A stretch of 8,584 nt of DNA. It comes from Ruminococcaceae bacterium UBA5450 (lineage in GTDB: Bacteria > Bacillota > Clostridia > Oscillospirales > Acutalibacteraceae). A model generated the notes under the pieces. It was not told where the DNA came from. It saw nothing but the letters and a program-made list of their open reading frames with translations, and made no database searches. Within the stretch, counting starts at the first letter, position 1; every line of letters starts with the position of its first letter. The stretch is from contig DIQY01000043.1 in NCBI GenBank assembly GCA_002424295.1, positions 368-8,951 on the forward strand, written 5' to 3'. This document shows, piece after piece, positions 1-6,664 of this stretch. The translations under genes were made by a program, and so were the position numbers.

Positions 1-81
1 TCATACTTTTGTTTATGATCTTGATCCTAAAGATTCTGCCAGACACAATAAACAGGATCAAGATCATAAACAAAAGTATGA
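1..81. repeat. Perfect 28-bp inverted repeat (foldback) at the window edge
   Basis: Positions 1-28 are the exact reverse complement of 54-81, separated by a 25-nt spacer (29-53). The right arm lies in the methyltransferase gene and encodes its residues 154-162 (HTFVYDLDP). The left arm therefore encodes the same nine residues on the plus strand. The outer end of the repeat coincides with base 1, so its full length is unknown. The methyltransferase stop codon (27-29) falls at the inner edge of the left arm. There is no U-tract and the repeated sequence encodes protein, which argues against a normal terminator. A foldback junction at a contig end is the simplest reading. A real local inversion is the alternative. 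Confidence 0.9.
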
Positions 82-539
82 TCTGCTAAAATATGCTGAT
101 GTTTGTATGGTGTATTTAAATCAAAAACAAAATATCCATTTGGCTCCAGAAACAGAGAAACTTTTTGAAAAGCTTTTAGAAGCTCTTTTTTTCCGGATAA
201 ATGATTCAAACTGTCCAAAGTACAAAAAACCGTATCGATTGTCCCATAAAGATCTAAATTCTGCATCTTTTGGCAAAGAAATAAAATTTCTTCTCCCGCT
301 GCAGCTGCCTTTTGCTGTGCAATCGAAAGCATATCAGGGCTGGCATCGATTCCGTATATGTCAATTCCCATTTGTTTCAGTTCCAAAGTCAGGCTGCCGG
401 TACCACAGGCAAGATCCAATGCAAGCTTAGGAGTATGTCCCAATTGTGCCAAAACCCGGCGCAGGTATTGTGCCAGCGCCGGGTAATTAACATCTTTCAT
501 TAGATAGTCGTAATAATTTGCAAAAGCCGAATAACTCAT
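27..539 (-). CDS. Class I SAM-dependent methyltransferase, C-terminally truncated at the foldback repeat
   Basis: The protein is a Rossmann-fold methyltransferase that would transfer a methyl group from S-adenosylmethionine; the substrate is unknown. The SAM-binding motif I LDLACGTG is at residues 41-48, followed by the acidic residue after strand 2 (GIDAS, D65), then IDTVFCTLDSLNHL at 101-114 and a strand-5 segment ending FVFDLNTPYK at 137-146. It resembles the YqeM-like methyltransferases of Bacillota, which from memory are about 240-250 residues. Here the frame stops after 170 residues. The family-typical segment HTFVYDLDPVYCVWQN is intact up to residue 169, and the stop arises exactly where the inverted repeat begins. 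The truncation is thus probably a junction effect and not a natural end. The start ATG overlaps the yerC stop as ATGA (536-539), implying translational coupling. Confidence 0.85.
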   Translation of the reverse strand: MSYSAFANYYDYLMKDVNYPALAQYLRRVLAQLGHTPKLALDLACGTGSLTLELKQMGIDIYGIDASPDMLSIAQQKAAAAGEEILFLCQKMQNLDLYGTIDTVFCTLDSLNHLSGKKELLKAFQKVSLFLEPNGYFVFDLNTPYKHQHILADHTFVYDLDPVYCVWQNL

Positions 540-865
540 TTTGATTTTGTATCTCCGGTCTCTGATTCACTTTTGGGGACATCTTTCATTCGGCTAAACA
601 CCAAACTATAACCGTCGCATCCATAATGCAAAGACCGATTGACACGGCTGATCGTTGCAGTAGAAGCACCGGTCTTTTCTACAATATCACTATAAACACG
701 TTTTGTACTAAGCATATGAGCTACCACAATTCGCTGAGACATTGCTTTAATTTCTGGAACAGTACAAAGATCCTCAAAAAAATTATAACATTCTTCTGCG
801 GACTTTAAAGATAAAATTGCTTCAAATAAAAAATCGACATTATCGTCTTTTAATTTCGAATTCAT
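536..865 (-). CDS. yerC: YerC/YecD-type TrpR-family DNA-binding regulator
   Basis: This 109-residue protein belongs to the TrpR superfamily branch typified by Bacillus YerC. The family hallmark is visible: LSLKSAEECYNFFEDLC at residues 18-34 followed by TVPEIKAMSQR (35-45). A helix-turn-helix lies around residues 58-82, with the recognition region GASTATISRVNRSL (66-79). Length is close to the roughly 100-residue norm, with a short polar tail (PKSESETGDTKSK). It should be a small cytoplasmic, probably dimeric, transcription factor. A Bacillus homologue has, as I recall, been linked to control of histidine biosynthesis, but the target here cannot be read from the sequence. The SD (minus-strand AGGAG, plus 875-879) sits 9 nt before the ATG. 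A candidate promoter lies in the 71-bp gap to lysA, and the gene overlaps the downstream methyltransferase by 4 bp. Confidence 0.93.
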   Translation of the reverse strand: MNSKLKDDNVDFLFEAILSLKSAEECYNFFEDLCTVPEIKAMSQRIVVAHMLSTKRVYSDIVEKTGASTATISRVNRSLHYGCDGYSLVFSRMKDVPKSESETGDTKSK

Positions 866-896
866 TTTTACTCACTCCTCATCTTCCTGAATTTAT

Positions 897-925
897 ATTT
901 TAGCACAGAAAAGGGAAAAAGTAAA
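897..925 (-). promoter_or_regulatory. Candidate sigma-A promoter for yerC-methyltransferase
   Basis: Read on the minus strand, TTTACT (925-920) matches the -35 consensus at four of six positions. It is followed by a 17-nt spacer and TAAAAT (902-897), a five of six match to the -10, with TG one base upstream giving an extended -10. Transcription would begin near 890, about 25 nt ahead of the yerC ATG and just upstream of its SD. No clear terminator follows lysA, so this would be an extra internal start within a longer transcript. AT-rich gaps give such matches by chance fairly often. Confidence 0.4.
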
Positions 926-936
926 TCGTTCAGCCA

Positions 937-2235
937 TTATAAATCATTGTGAATAAGGTCCTCATAAGTTTCCCTCTTTACAGCAATACGGGTCTTTCCA
1001 TCATGAACCATCACAACGGCAGGACGTGGAATCCGATTATAATTAGAAGCCATGGAATAATTATAAGCTCCAGTCGAAAGCACCGCCAGTAAATCACCCG
1101 CTTTACACATCTGCAGCGGAGCATCTTTCTGAATCAGATCCCCTGATTCACAGCATTTTCCTGCAACCGTGACAATTTGATTTGCAGGCTGGTCTGCATG
1201 GTTTGCTACAATGACAGTATAATCGCTTTGATAAAGCGCATAGCGTGGATTATCGGTCATACCACCGTCAATAGAAACGTATGTACGGACATTAGGAATT
1301 TGCTTTACAGTTCCAATTGTGTAAAGGGTAATGCCAGCTTCTCCTACAATAGAACGACCTGGCTCGATATAAATTTTCGGTTCTGTAAAGTCGTATTCTT
1401 TACATTTTTGGCCGATCGCTTCTGAAACTTTTTCCATGTAAGACTCATAAGGAAGTGAATTGTCAGAGGAAACATATTGAATGCCAAAACCGCCTCCCAA
1501 GTTTAACTCCGGTAACGTGACGCCGGTTTCTTTACGAATCTGCTGCATAAAATCCATCATAACTTGAGCTGCCAGTACGAAGGGTTGTAATTCAAAAATT
1601 TGAGAGCCAATATGGCAGTGCAGTTCCAAAAGCTTCAGGTTCTTCGCATGAATTGCCATTTTTACTGCCCGCATGGCTTCACCGGTCTCCAACGCAAACC
1701 CAAATTTAGAATCAATTTGTCCAGTCCGTATAAACTGATGAGTATGTGCATCAATGCCGGGCTTAATGCGCAAGGCAACTCCAACTGTCTGATGAAGTTT
1801 TCCGGCCATTTCGTCCAACATTTTCAGTTCATCGATATTATCAATAACAATGTGACCTACACCCGAATTAATTGCGTAAGAAAGCTCATCTGGCGTTTTG
1901 TTGTTTCCGTGCATTTGAATTCGTTCTGCTGGAAATCCTGCTTGTAGAGCTGTGTACAATTCACCTCCGGAGACAACATCCAGTCCCATTCCCTCTTCAT
2001 TGATGATTCTGCACATTTCCTTACAGCAAAAAGCTTTGCTAGCATAAAGCGGCATTCCATTCCCGTGATAGCATTTTTTAAAAGAATTCTGATACATTCG
2101 GCAGATACTGCGGATTTTATCTTCATCCATTACATAAAGAGGCGTTCCGTATTCCTGTGCTAATTTTGTAGTGTCAATCCCACCAATTGTCAGATGTCCC
2201 TGCTGATTTACAGCTAGATGATCAAAATTCAGCAT
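937..2235 (-). CDS. lysA: Diaminopimelate decarboxylase
   Basis: This is the PLP-dependent enzyme of fold type III that converts meso-diaminopimelate to L-lysine and CO2, the last step of lysine synthesis, in the cytoplasm. At 432 residues it is full length. The N-terminal alanine-racemase-like barrel carries the PLP lysine K67 in YASKAF, then HCHIGSQ (206-212), the phosphate-binding GGGFG (247-251) and EPGRSIVGE (291-299). The C-terminal domain has CES (362-364), whose Cys reaches the partner active site in the dimer, and Y391 in STGAY. No key residue is missing. It starts 6 nt after ysxC and so is probably transcribed with the proteostasis genes. There is no room for a lysine riboswitch directly upstream. 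Ornithine or carboxynorspermidine decarboxylase relatives are possible but fit less well. Confidence 0.96.
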   Translation of the reverse strand: MLNFDHLAVNQQGHLTIGGIDTTKLAQEYGTPLYVMDEDKIRSICRMYQNSFKKCYHGNGMPLYASKAFCCKEMCRIINEEGMGLDVVSGGELYTALQAGFPAERIQMHGNNKTPDELSYAINSGVGHIVIDNIDELKMLDEMAGKLHQTVGVALRIKPGIDAHTHQFIRTGQIDSKFGFALETGEAMRAVKMAIHAKNLKLLELHCHIGSQIFELQPFVLAAQVMMDFMQQIRKETGVTLPELNLGGGFGIQYVSSDNSLPYESYMEKVSEAIGQKCKEYDFTEPKIYIEPGRSIVGEAGITLYTIGTVKQIPNVRTYVSIDGGMTDNPRYALYQSDYTVIVANHADQPANQIVTVAGKCCESGDLIQKDAPLQMCKAGDLLAVLSTGAYNYSMASNYNRIPRPAVVMVHDGKTRIAVKRETYEDLIHNDL

Positions 2236-2241
2236 AAAATT

Positions 2242-2856
2242 TCATTGCTCCTTATTGATTTCCCGCAAAGATGGCATTAAGTTTGTATTTTCATCAATGC
2301 ATTTTCGCAATACTTCCACTCCTTCTCCAGTTTGAGAAGAAAAGGGAACCACTCTTATATCATGTTTCCCAAATAATTCCTGAAACATTTTTAGATTGAA
2401 AGCTCTTTGCGTTTTATTCAGTTTATCACTTTTTGTTATAGCAATCAAGAACGGAAATCCGGTATTCTCAAGAAAAGATACCATCTGCAAATCATCAGCC
2501 GATGGCTCGTGACGCATATCGATAATCTGAATAATCAGTCGGATATCACGCTTCATTGAAAGATATCCTTCTACCAATTCAGCCCAACGCTTTTTTTCAG
2601 AAAAGGAAACTTTTGCATAACCGTATCCTGGAAGATCCACCAATCGGCAGTTTTCGAGCCGATAAAAATTAATCGTTCCTGTTTTGCCAGGCTGTGAGCT
2701 CACTCTAGCCAAAGATTTTCGATTTAATAGCTTATTAATCAACGAAGATTTACCAACATTTGATTTTCCTGAGAATACAATTTCTGGCATCGTTGAAAAT
2801 GGGAGCTGATTTGAAAGGCCAAAAGAAGCTTCAAAATCAGCGGTTTCAATTTTCAT
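2242..2856 (-). CDS. ysxC: Ribosome biogenesis GTPase YsxC/YihA (EngB)
   Basis: The protein is a TRAFAC-class GTPase of the EngB family, which in Bacillus assists late assembly of the 50S ribosomal subunit and is essential there. All five G motifs are visible in 204 residues: G1 GKSNVGKS (30-37), G2 around KTGT (58-61), G3 DLPG (74-77, in the family signature LVDLPGYGYAK), G4 TKSD (141-144) and G5 SSQTGEG (173-179). Length matches the family norm of about 195-210. The start ATG has AAAGG (plus 2866-2870) 9 nt upstream and lies 15 nt after the lon stop. The lon-ysxC pairing is a well-known arrangement in Bacillota. The stop TGA is in frame with lysA two codons later, so the two genes are contiguous in one frame apart from that stop. 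Confidence 0.97.
   Translation of the reverse strand: MKIETADFEASFGLSNQLPFSTMPEIVFSGKSNVGKSSLINKLLNRKSLARVSSQPGKTGTINFYRLENCRLVDLPGYGYAKVSFSEKKRWAELVEGYLSMKRDIRLIIQIIDMRHEPSADDLQMVSFLENTGFPFLIAITKSDKLNKTQRAFNLKMFQELFGKHDIRVVPFSSQTGEGVEVLRKCIDENTNLMPSLREINKEQ
2248..2253 (-). promoter_or_regulatory. lysA ribosome-binding site inside the end of ysxC
   Basis: Minus-strand AAGGAG lies within the last codons of ysxC (its Lys-Glu-Gln end). It sits 12 nt before the lysA ATG at 2235, a somewhat long spacing. It is only 2 nt before another ATG (2245-2243) that overlaps the ysxC stop as ATGA and opens a seven-codon frame ending at 2222. The lysA start is kept because no other in-frame start exists downstream of the in-frame TGA at 2244-2242. 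Confidence 0.6.
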
Positions 2857-2871
2857 TTGAGAGATCCTTTC

Positions 2872-5244
2872 TTATTGTAAAGGGACAGGCTTTTTGGTTA
2901 GCGCAACATTTAAAACCTGATCGATTTCTTCGACAGGAAGAAATTGAACTGACTTTTTAACTTCTGTATCTACTTCTTGCAAGTCCGGAACATTTTCAGA
3001 TGGGATCAAAACCGTTTTAATTCCTGCGCGGTAAGCTGCCATTGTTTTTTCTTTTAACCCACCAATCGGCAAAATCCTGCCAAGAAGGGTAATTTCACCG
3101 GTCATAGCAACATCGTGACGAATCGGAATACTGGTCAAAGCAGAAGTGATTGCAGCAGCCATCGCTGCACCGGCACTGGGACCGTCTTTCGGGATAGCCC
3201 CCTCTGGGGCATGAATATGGATATCATATTTACTATAAAAATCAGTTTGAATTCCAAGTGATTTGGCTCTTGTACGAATACAACTGATGGCGGTTTTTGC
3301 AGATTCCTTCATAACATCGCCAAGGCTTCCGGTCAGCTCAATTTTTCCGCTGCCATCCATGACTGCAACTTCAATTGGCAGCATTTCTCCTCCAACTGTT
3401 GTCCATGCCAATCCATTTACAAGTCCTACCTGATCCTTTTTATTCTGATTTTCTTCCCGGAATTTTTTAGGCCCCAAAAATTCTTCGAGATTTTTTGCGG
3501 TCACGTGAATGACTATTTTAGAATTTTTAACAATTTTTATTGCACTTTTTCTGCAGATTTCTGAGATCATGCGTTCCAATCCGCGGACTCCCGCTTCCCT
3601 TGTATAACCATCAATTATCGCATGAATAGCAGAAGCAGAAATTTTTAGCTGGTCAGAATTCATTCCGTTCTTTTTCAGTTGTTTTGGAATCAAATGTTTT
3701 CCTGCAATATGGAATTTTTCCTGATGGGTATAACTGCCCAAGGTAATCACATCCATACGGTCATAAAGCGGGGCAGGAATCGCAGAAGCATCATTTGCAG
3801 TCGTTAAAAACAATACATGGCTGAGGTCGAAAGGTAAATCAATATAATGGTCATAAAATGTTGAGTTTTGATCTGGGTCCAATACCTCTAACAGAGCACT
3901 GGAGGGATCTCCTCGAAAATCATTTCCGAGTTTATCAATTTCGTCCAAAAGGAGGAGAGGATTATTGACCCCCGCCTGCCTGATTGCATTAATGATTCGA
4001 CCCGGCATAGAACCAATATAGGTTTTGCGATGCCCCATGATATCGGATTCGTCCCGAACGCCGCCCAGCGAGACTCTAATATATTTTCGCCCAATCGCTT
4101 CTGCAATCGAGTGTGCAATACTAGTTTTACCAACTCCAGGAGGTCCGACAAGACAAATAATCTGTCCCTGCATTTTCGGGTTCAGCTTTTTAACCGCTAA
4201 GGATTCTAGGATTCGCTCCTTTACCTTCGTTAGTCCGTAATGATCACGGTCCATAATCTTTTTAGCTTTTGAAAGGTCGATATGTTCTTTCGAAGAAACA
4301 TTCCATGGTAAAGAAAGACAAATATCCAAATAACTTAAAATAACACTGGCTTCATGAGAGCCTTCAGGCATTTTAGCCATTCGATCGCATTCTTTTAGTA
4401 ACTTTTCCTGCTGTTCCTTCGGCATTCCAGCCTCTTGAATGCGTTTGCGCATTTCGTCGGCTTCTTCTGCAGGGGTATCCTCTTCCCCCAATTCGTCAGC
4501 GATTGCACGCATTTGTTCCCGAAGATAGTAGTCTTTTTGATTCTCATCAATTTGCTCTTTTGCCTTTTCCTGAATTTTATTTTCCAGGGACAACACTCGA
4601 ATTTCATCTTTCAATATGCGCGAAAGTTTCTGCAATCTACTGAAAGGAGAAAGCTCTTCCAAAAGTTGCTGCTTTTGTTCATAATCAAAATTGATGTTTG
4701 CTGCAATATAATCCGCAAGGTCGCCGCAATTTTTCTTTTCTAAAACACCGATCACAAGATCCGGAGCAATTTGCGTATAGTTTCGAATATATTCTTCAAA
4801 CTGCGTACGAACATATCTCATTTGCGCTTCTTGCCGCGGAGTGACCTTCTTCGTTATCTTTGTGGGAAGGATTGCGACTTCAGCAGAAAGATATTCCGTA
4901 TCATCTTCTGACATAGAAATGATTTTTCCACGAGAAATTCCTTCAACGATTACTCGAATTCCCTCATCAGAGCGTCGTATCACCTGTCTGACTTTAGCAA
5001 TTACTCCAATCGAATAAAGATCGTTTTTGCCTGGGTCATTAACTGTTAGATCTTTCTGAGCCACCAAAAAAATTTTTTGCTCTTGATCCATAGAGCTCTT
5101 TAGCGCTAAAATGGATTTTGGGCGTCCTACATCAAACTGCAAAGACATTCCAGGAAACACGACAAGCCCCCGTAATGCCAAAACAGGAATCAGAGGATGT
5201 TCAGCACTAACTAATTCGACTTTTTTTTGTGTTTCATTGCTCAT
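2872..5244 (-). CDS. lon: ATP-dependent protease Lon (LonA type)
   Basis: Lon is a cytoplasmic AAA+ serine protease that degrades misfolded proteins and selected regulators. The 790-residue length and layout are those of LonA. An N-terminal LON substrate-recognition domain (from about residue 17, PLIPVLALRGLVVFPG, to about 210) is followed by a helical, probably coiled-coil region (about 210-320). The AAA+ module has Walker A GPPGVGKT (367-374) and Walker B LLLLDEID (430-437). The C-terminal protease domain has catalytic S690 in KDGPSAG and K733 in GGLKEK, the Ser-Lys dyad. There is no transmembrane segment, which rules out the membrane-anchored LonB type. SD AAGGAG (plus 5252-5257) is 7 nt from the ATG. 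The gene follows clpX after an 84-bp gap holding a U-tract hairpin, and precedes ysxC by 15 bp. Confidence 0.98.
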   Translation of the reverse strand: MSNETQKKVELVSAEHPLIPVLALRGLVVFPGMSLQFDVGRPKSILALKSSMDQEQKIFLVAQKDLTVNDPGKNDLYSIGVIAKVRQVIRRSDEGIRVIVEGISRGKIISMSEDDTEYLSAEVAILPTKITKKVTPRQEAQMRYVRTQFEEYIRNYTQIAPDLVIGVLEKKNCGDLADYIAANINFDYEQKQQLLEELSPFSRLQKLSRILKDEIRVLSLENKIQEKAKEQIDENQKDYYLREQMRAIADELGEEDTPAEEADEMRKRIQEAGMPKEQQEKLLKECDRMAKMPEGSHEASVILSYLDICLSLPWNVSSKEHIDLSKAKKIMDRDHYGLTKVKERILESLAVKKLNPKMQGQIICLVGPPGVGKTSIAHSIAEAIGRKYIRVSLGGVRDESDIMGHRKTYIGSMPGRIINAIRQAGVNNPLLLLDEIDKLGNDFRGDPSSALLEVLDPDQNSTFYDHYIDLPFDLSHVLFLTTANDASAIPAPLYDRMDVITLGSYTHQEKFHIAGKHLIPKQLKKNGMNSDQLKISASAIHAIIDGYTREAGVRGLERMISEICRKSAIKIVKNSKIVIHVTAKNLEEFLGPKKFREENQNKKDQVGLVNGLAWTTVGGEMLPIEVAVMDGSGKIELTGSLGDVMKESAKTAISCIRTRAKSLGIQTDFYSKYDIHIHAPEGAIPKDGPSAGAAMAAAITSALTSIPIRHDVAMTGEITLLGRILPIGGLKEKTMAAYRAGIKTVLIPSENVPDLQEVDTEVKKSVQFLPVEEIDQVLNVALTKKPVPLQ

Positions 5245-5261
5245 TGTAAAACTCCTTATTG

Positions 5262-5313
5262 AAAAAAGCTGCCGCAGGGGAAAATCAGTCTATTCTCCAC
5301 TCACAGCAGCCTT
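5262..5313 (-). terminator. Possible intrinsic terminator or attenuator between clpX and lon
   Basis: On the minus strand AAGGCTGCTG (5313-5304) can pair with CGGCAGCTTT (5274-5265) over 10 bp, including two G-U pairs. A nested stem GGAGAA (5298-5293) with TTTTCC (5284-5279) compacts the loop. A run of six T (5267-5262) starts within the base of the 3' arm and continues past it. The hairpin begins 15 nt after the clpX stop and ends 4 nt before the lon SD. No separate lon promoter is convincing, so partial termination that lowers lon relative to clpPX fits best. Folding was judged by eye. Confidence 0.5.
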
Positions 5314-5328
5314 ATTAAACAAAATAAA

Positions 5329-6654
5329 TTAAGCCGTATCTCTACGTCCATGCTTTTTGTTGGCAGAACGCGGAATGGAAACCTTAATTTTTACCGGTTT
5401 CCGGTCTGGGTTACGAATAATTTCAGGATCTGTTCCATTCTCGACTGTATCTTTGTTAACCGTTATCTTCTCGATTGTGTAGTCGGAAGGTACATTATAC
5501 ATCAATTTTGTCAGAATGTTTTCCATCGTAGAACGCAACCCACGCGCACCAGTATGACGTTTGACGGTCATTTGTGCAATAGCAAGTAAGGCATCTTCAG
5601 TAAATTCCAAATCCACTTGATCCAACTGAAAAAGCTTTTGATACTGTTTGACAAGGCAGTTTTTCGGCTCTGTTAAGATACGGACCAAAGCTTTCTCATC
5701 AAGACCGCTTAAAGCTGTAATAACCGGCAGTCGACCCACGAGTTCTGGGATAATTCCAAATTTCACGAGATCATGAGGAACGACTTCCGACATCCAATCA
5801 TGTGCATCCAGTTCAGCTTTGCTATGAACGTCTCCGCCAAACCCGAGAGAAGTTGAAGCACTTCGACGTTCAACAATTTTATCAAGGCCATCAAACGCAC
5901 CGCCACAAATAAACAAAATATTCGTTGTGTCAATCTGAAGAAATTCTTGCTGAGGGTGCTTCCTTCCTCCCTGCGGAGGAACATTTGAAACAGTGCCTTC
6001 CAGAATTTTCAAAAGAGCTTGTTGGACTCCCTCGCCGCTAACGTCGCGCGTGATAGAAGGATTTTCTGACTTGCGAGCAATTTTATCAATTTCATCAATA
6101 TAAATGATGCCATGCTCTGCTCTTTCAATATCAAAATCTGCTGCCTGAATCAAACGCAAAAGAATATTTTCAACATCTTCGCCTACATAACCGGCTTCCG
6201 TCAATGTAGTTGCATCTGCAATGGCAAAAGGGACATCCAAAATTTTCGCCAGCGTCTGTGCCAGCAATGTTTTTCCAACTCCGGTTGGCCCAAGCAATAG
6301 GACATTGCTCTTTGTCAGATCAACATCATCGCTGTGCCCATAGTAAATGCGTTTATAATGATTATAGACGGCTACAGAAAGCGCCATTTTTGCACGATCC
6401 TGACCGATTACATATTCATCAAGACATTTTTTAATTTCCCGAGGTTTCAGCAGCTCTTTTGTCGCAGCGGATTCTAAGTCTGTATGACGTGTTGAGAGAT
6501 TCATCTCATCATCAAGAATAGACTTACATAGCTCGATACAAGAGTCACAAATATAAACTCCAGGGCCTGCAATTAGGCGACGAACTTCACTTTGCGGTTT
6601 TCCGCAAAAAGAACAGCAAAGCTCGCGATCTCCAAATTCTTCATTTGAACCCAA
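5329..6654 (-). CDS. clpX: ATP-dependent Clp protease ATP-binding subunit ClpX
   Basis: ClpX is the AAA+ unfoldase that recognises tagged or native substrates and threads them into ClpP. The N-terminal zinc-binding domain shows C14-x2-C17 and C36-x2-C39. The AAA+ core has Walker A GPTGVGKT (122-129), pore loop GYVG (155-158), Walker B IYIDEID (184-190), the RKH loop (231-233), and sensor 2 GARGL (369-373). The loop LGFG (270-273) corresponds to the IGF tripeptide that docks on ClpP. At 441 residues it is about 20 longer than usual, the excess being a basic C-terminal tail. The start is a TTG at 6654-6652: the conserved frame begins there, no in-frame ATG precedes the zinc finger, and AGGTGA lies just upstream. 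It begins 4 nt after clpP, consistent with coupled synthesis of the partners. Confidence 0.97.
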   Translation of the reverse strand: MGSNEEFGDRELCCSFCGKPQSEVRRLIAGPGVYICDSCIELCKSILDDEMNLSTRHTDLESAATKELLKPREIKKCLDEYVIGQDRAKMALSVAVYNHYKRIYYGHSDDVDLTKSNVLLLGPTGVGKTLLAQTLAKILDVPFAIADATTLTEAGYVGEDVENILLRLIQAADFDIERAEHGIIYIDEIDKIARKSENPSITRDVSGEGVQQALLKILEGTVSNVPPQGGRKHPQQEFLQIDTTNILFICGGAFDGLDKIVERRSASTSLGFGGDVHSKAELDAHDWMSEVVPHDLVKFGIIPELVGRLPVITALSGLDEKALVRILTEPKNCLVKQYQKLFQLDQVDLEFTEDALLAIAQMTVKRHTGARGLRSTMENILTKLMYNVPSDYTIEKITVNKDTVENGTDPEIIRNPDRKPVKIKVSIPRSANKKHGRRDTA

Positions 6655-6658
6655 ACAA

Positions 6659-6664
6659 TCACCT
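6659..6664 (-). promoter_or_regulatory. clpX ribosome-binding site that contains the clpP stop codon
   Basis: Minus-strand AGGTGA matches the 3' end of 16S rRNA and is made of the last clpP sense codon (AGG, Arg) plus its TGA stop. It stands 4 nt before the TTG used for clpX, or 7 nt counted from the end of the AGG core. It decides the clpX start: the nearby ATG (6644-6642) and GTG (6662-6660) are both out of frame. Ribosomes ending clpP would lie on this site, so the two genes are probably translationally coupled. Confidence 0.75.

Noticed and set aside
1..81. The left-edge inverted repeat as an intrinsic terminator or attachment site
   Set aside because: It lacks a U-tract, lies inside coding sequence, and both arms encode the same conserved protein segment. 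That fits a duplicated junction better than a regulatory or recombination site.
2236..2241. A lysine riboswitch ahead of lysA
   Set aside because: The gap to ysxC is only 6 bp and the upstream sequence is the ysxC coding region, so there is no space for one.
6642..6644. An ATG start for clpX just downstream of the TTG
   Set aside because: It is out of frame with the zinc finger and AAA+ domain, whereas the TTG at 6654 is in frame and has AGGTGA at a suitable distance.
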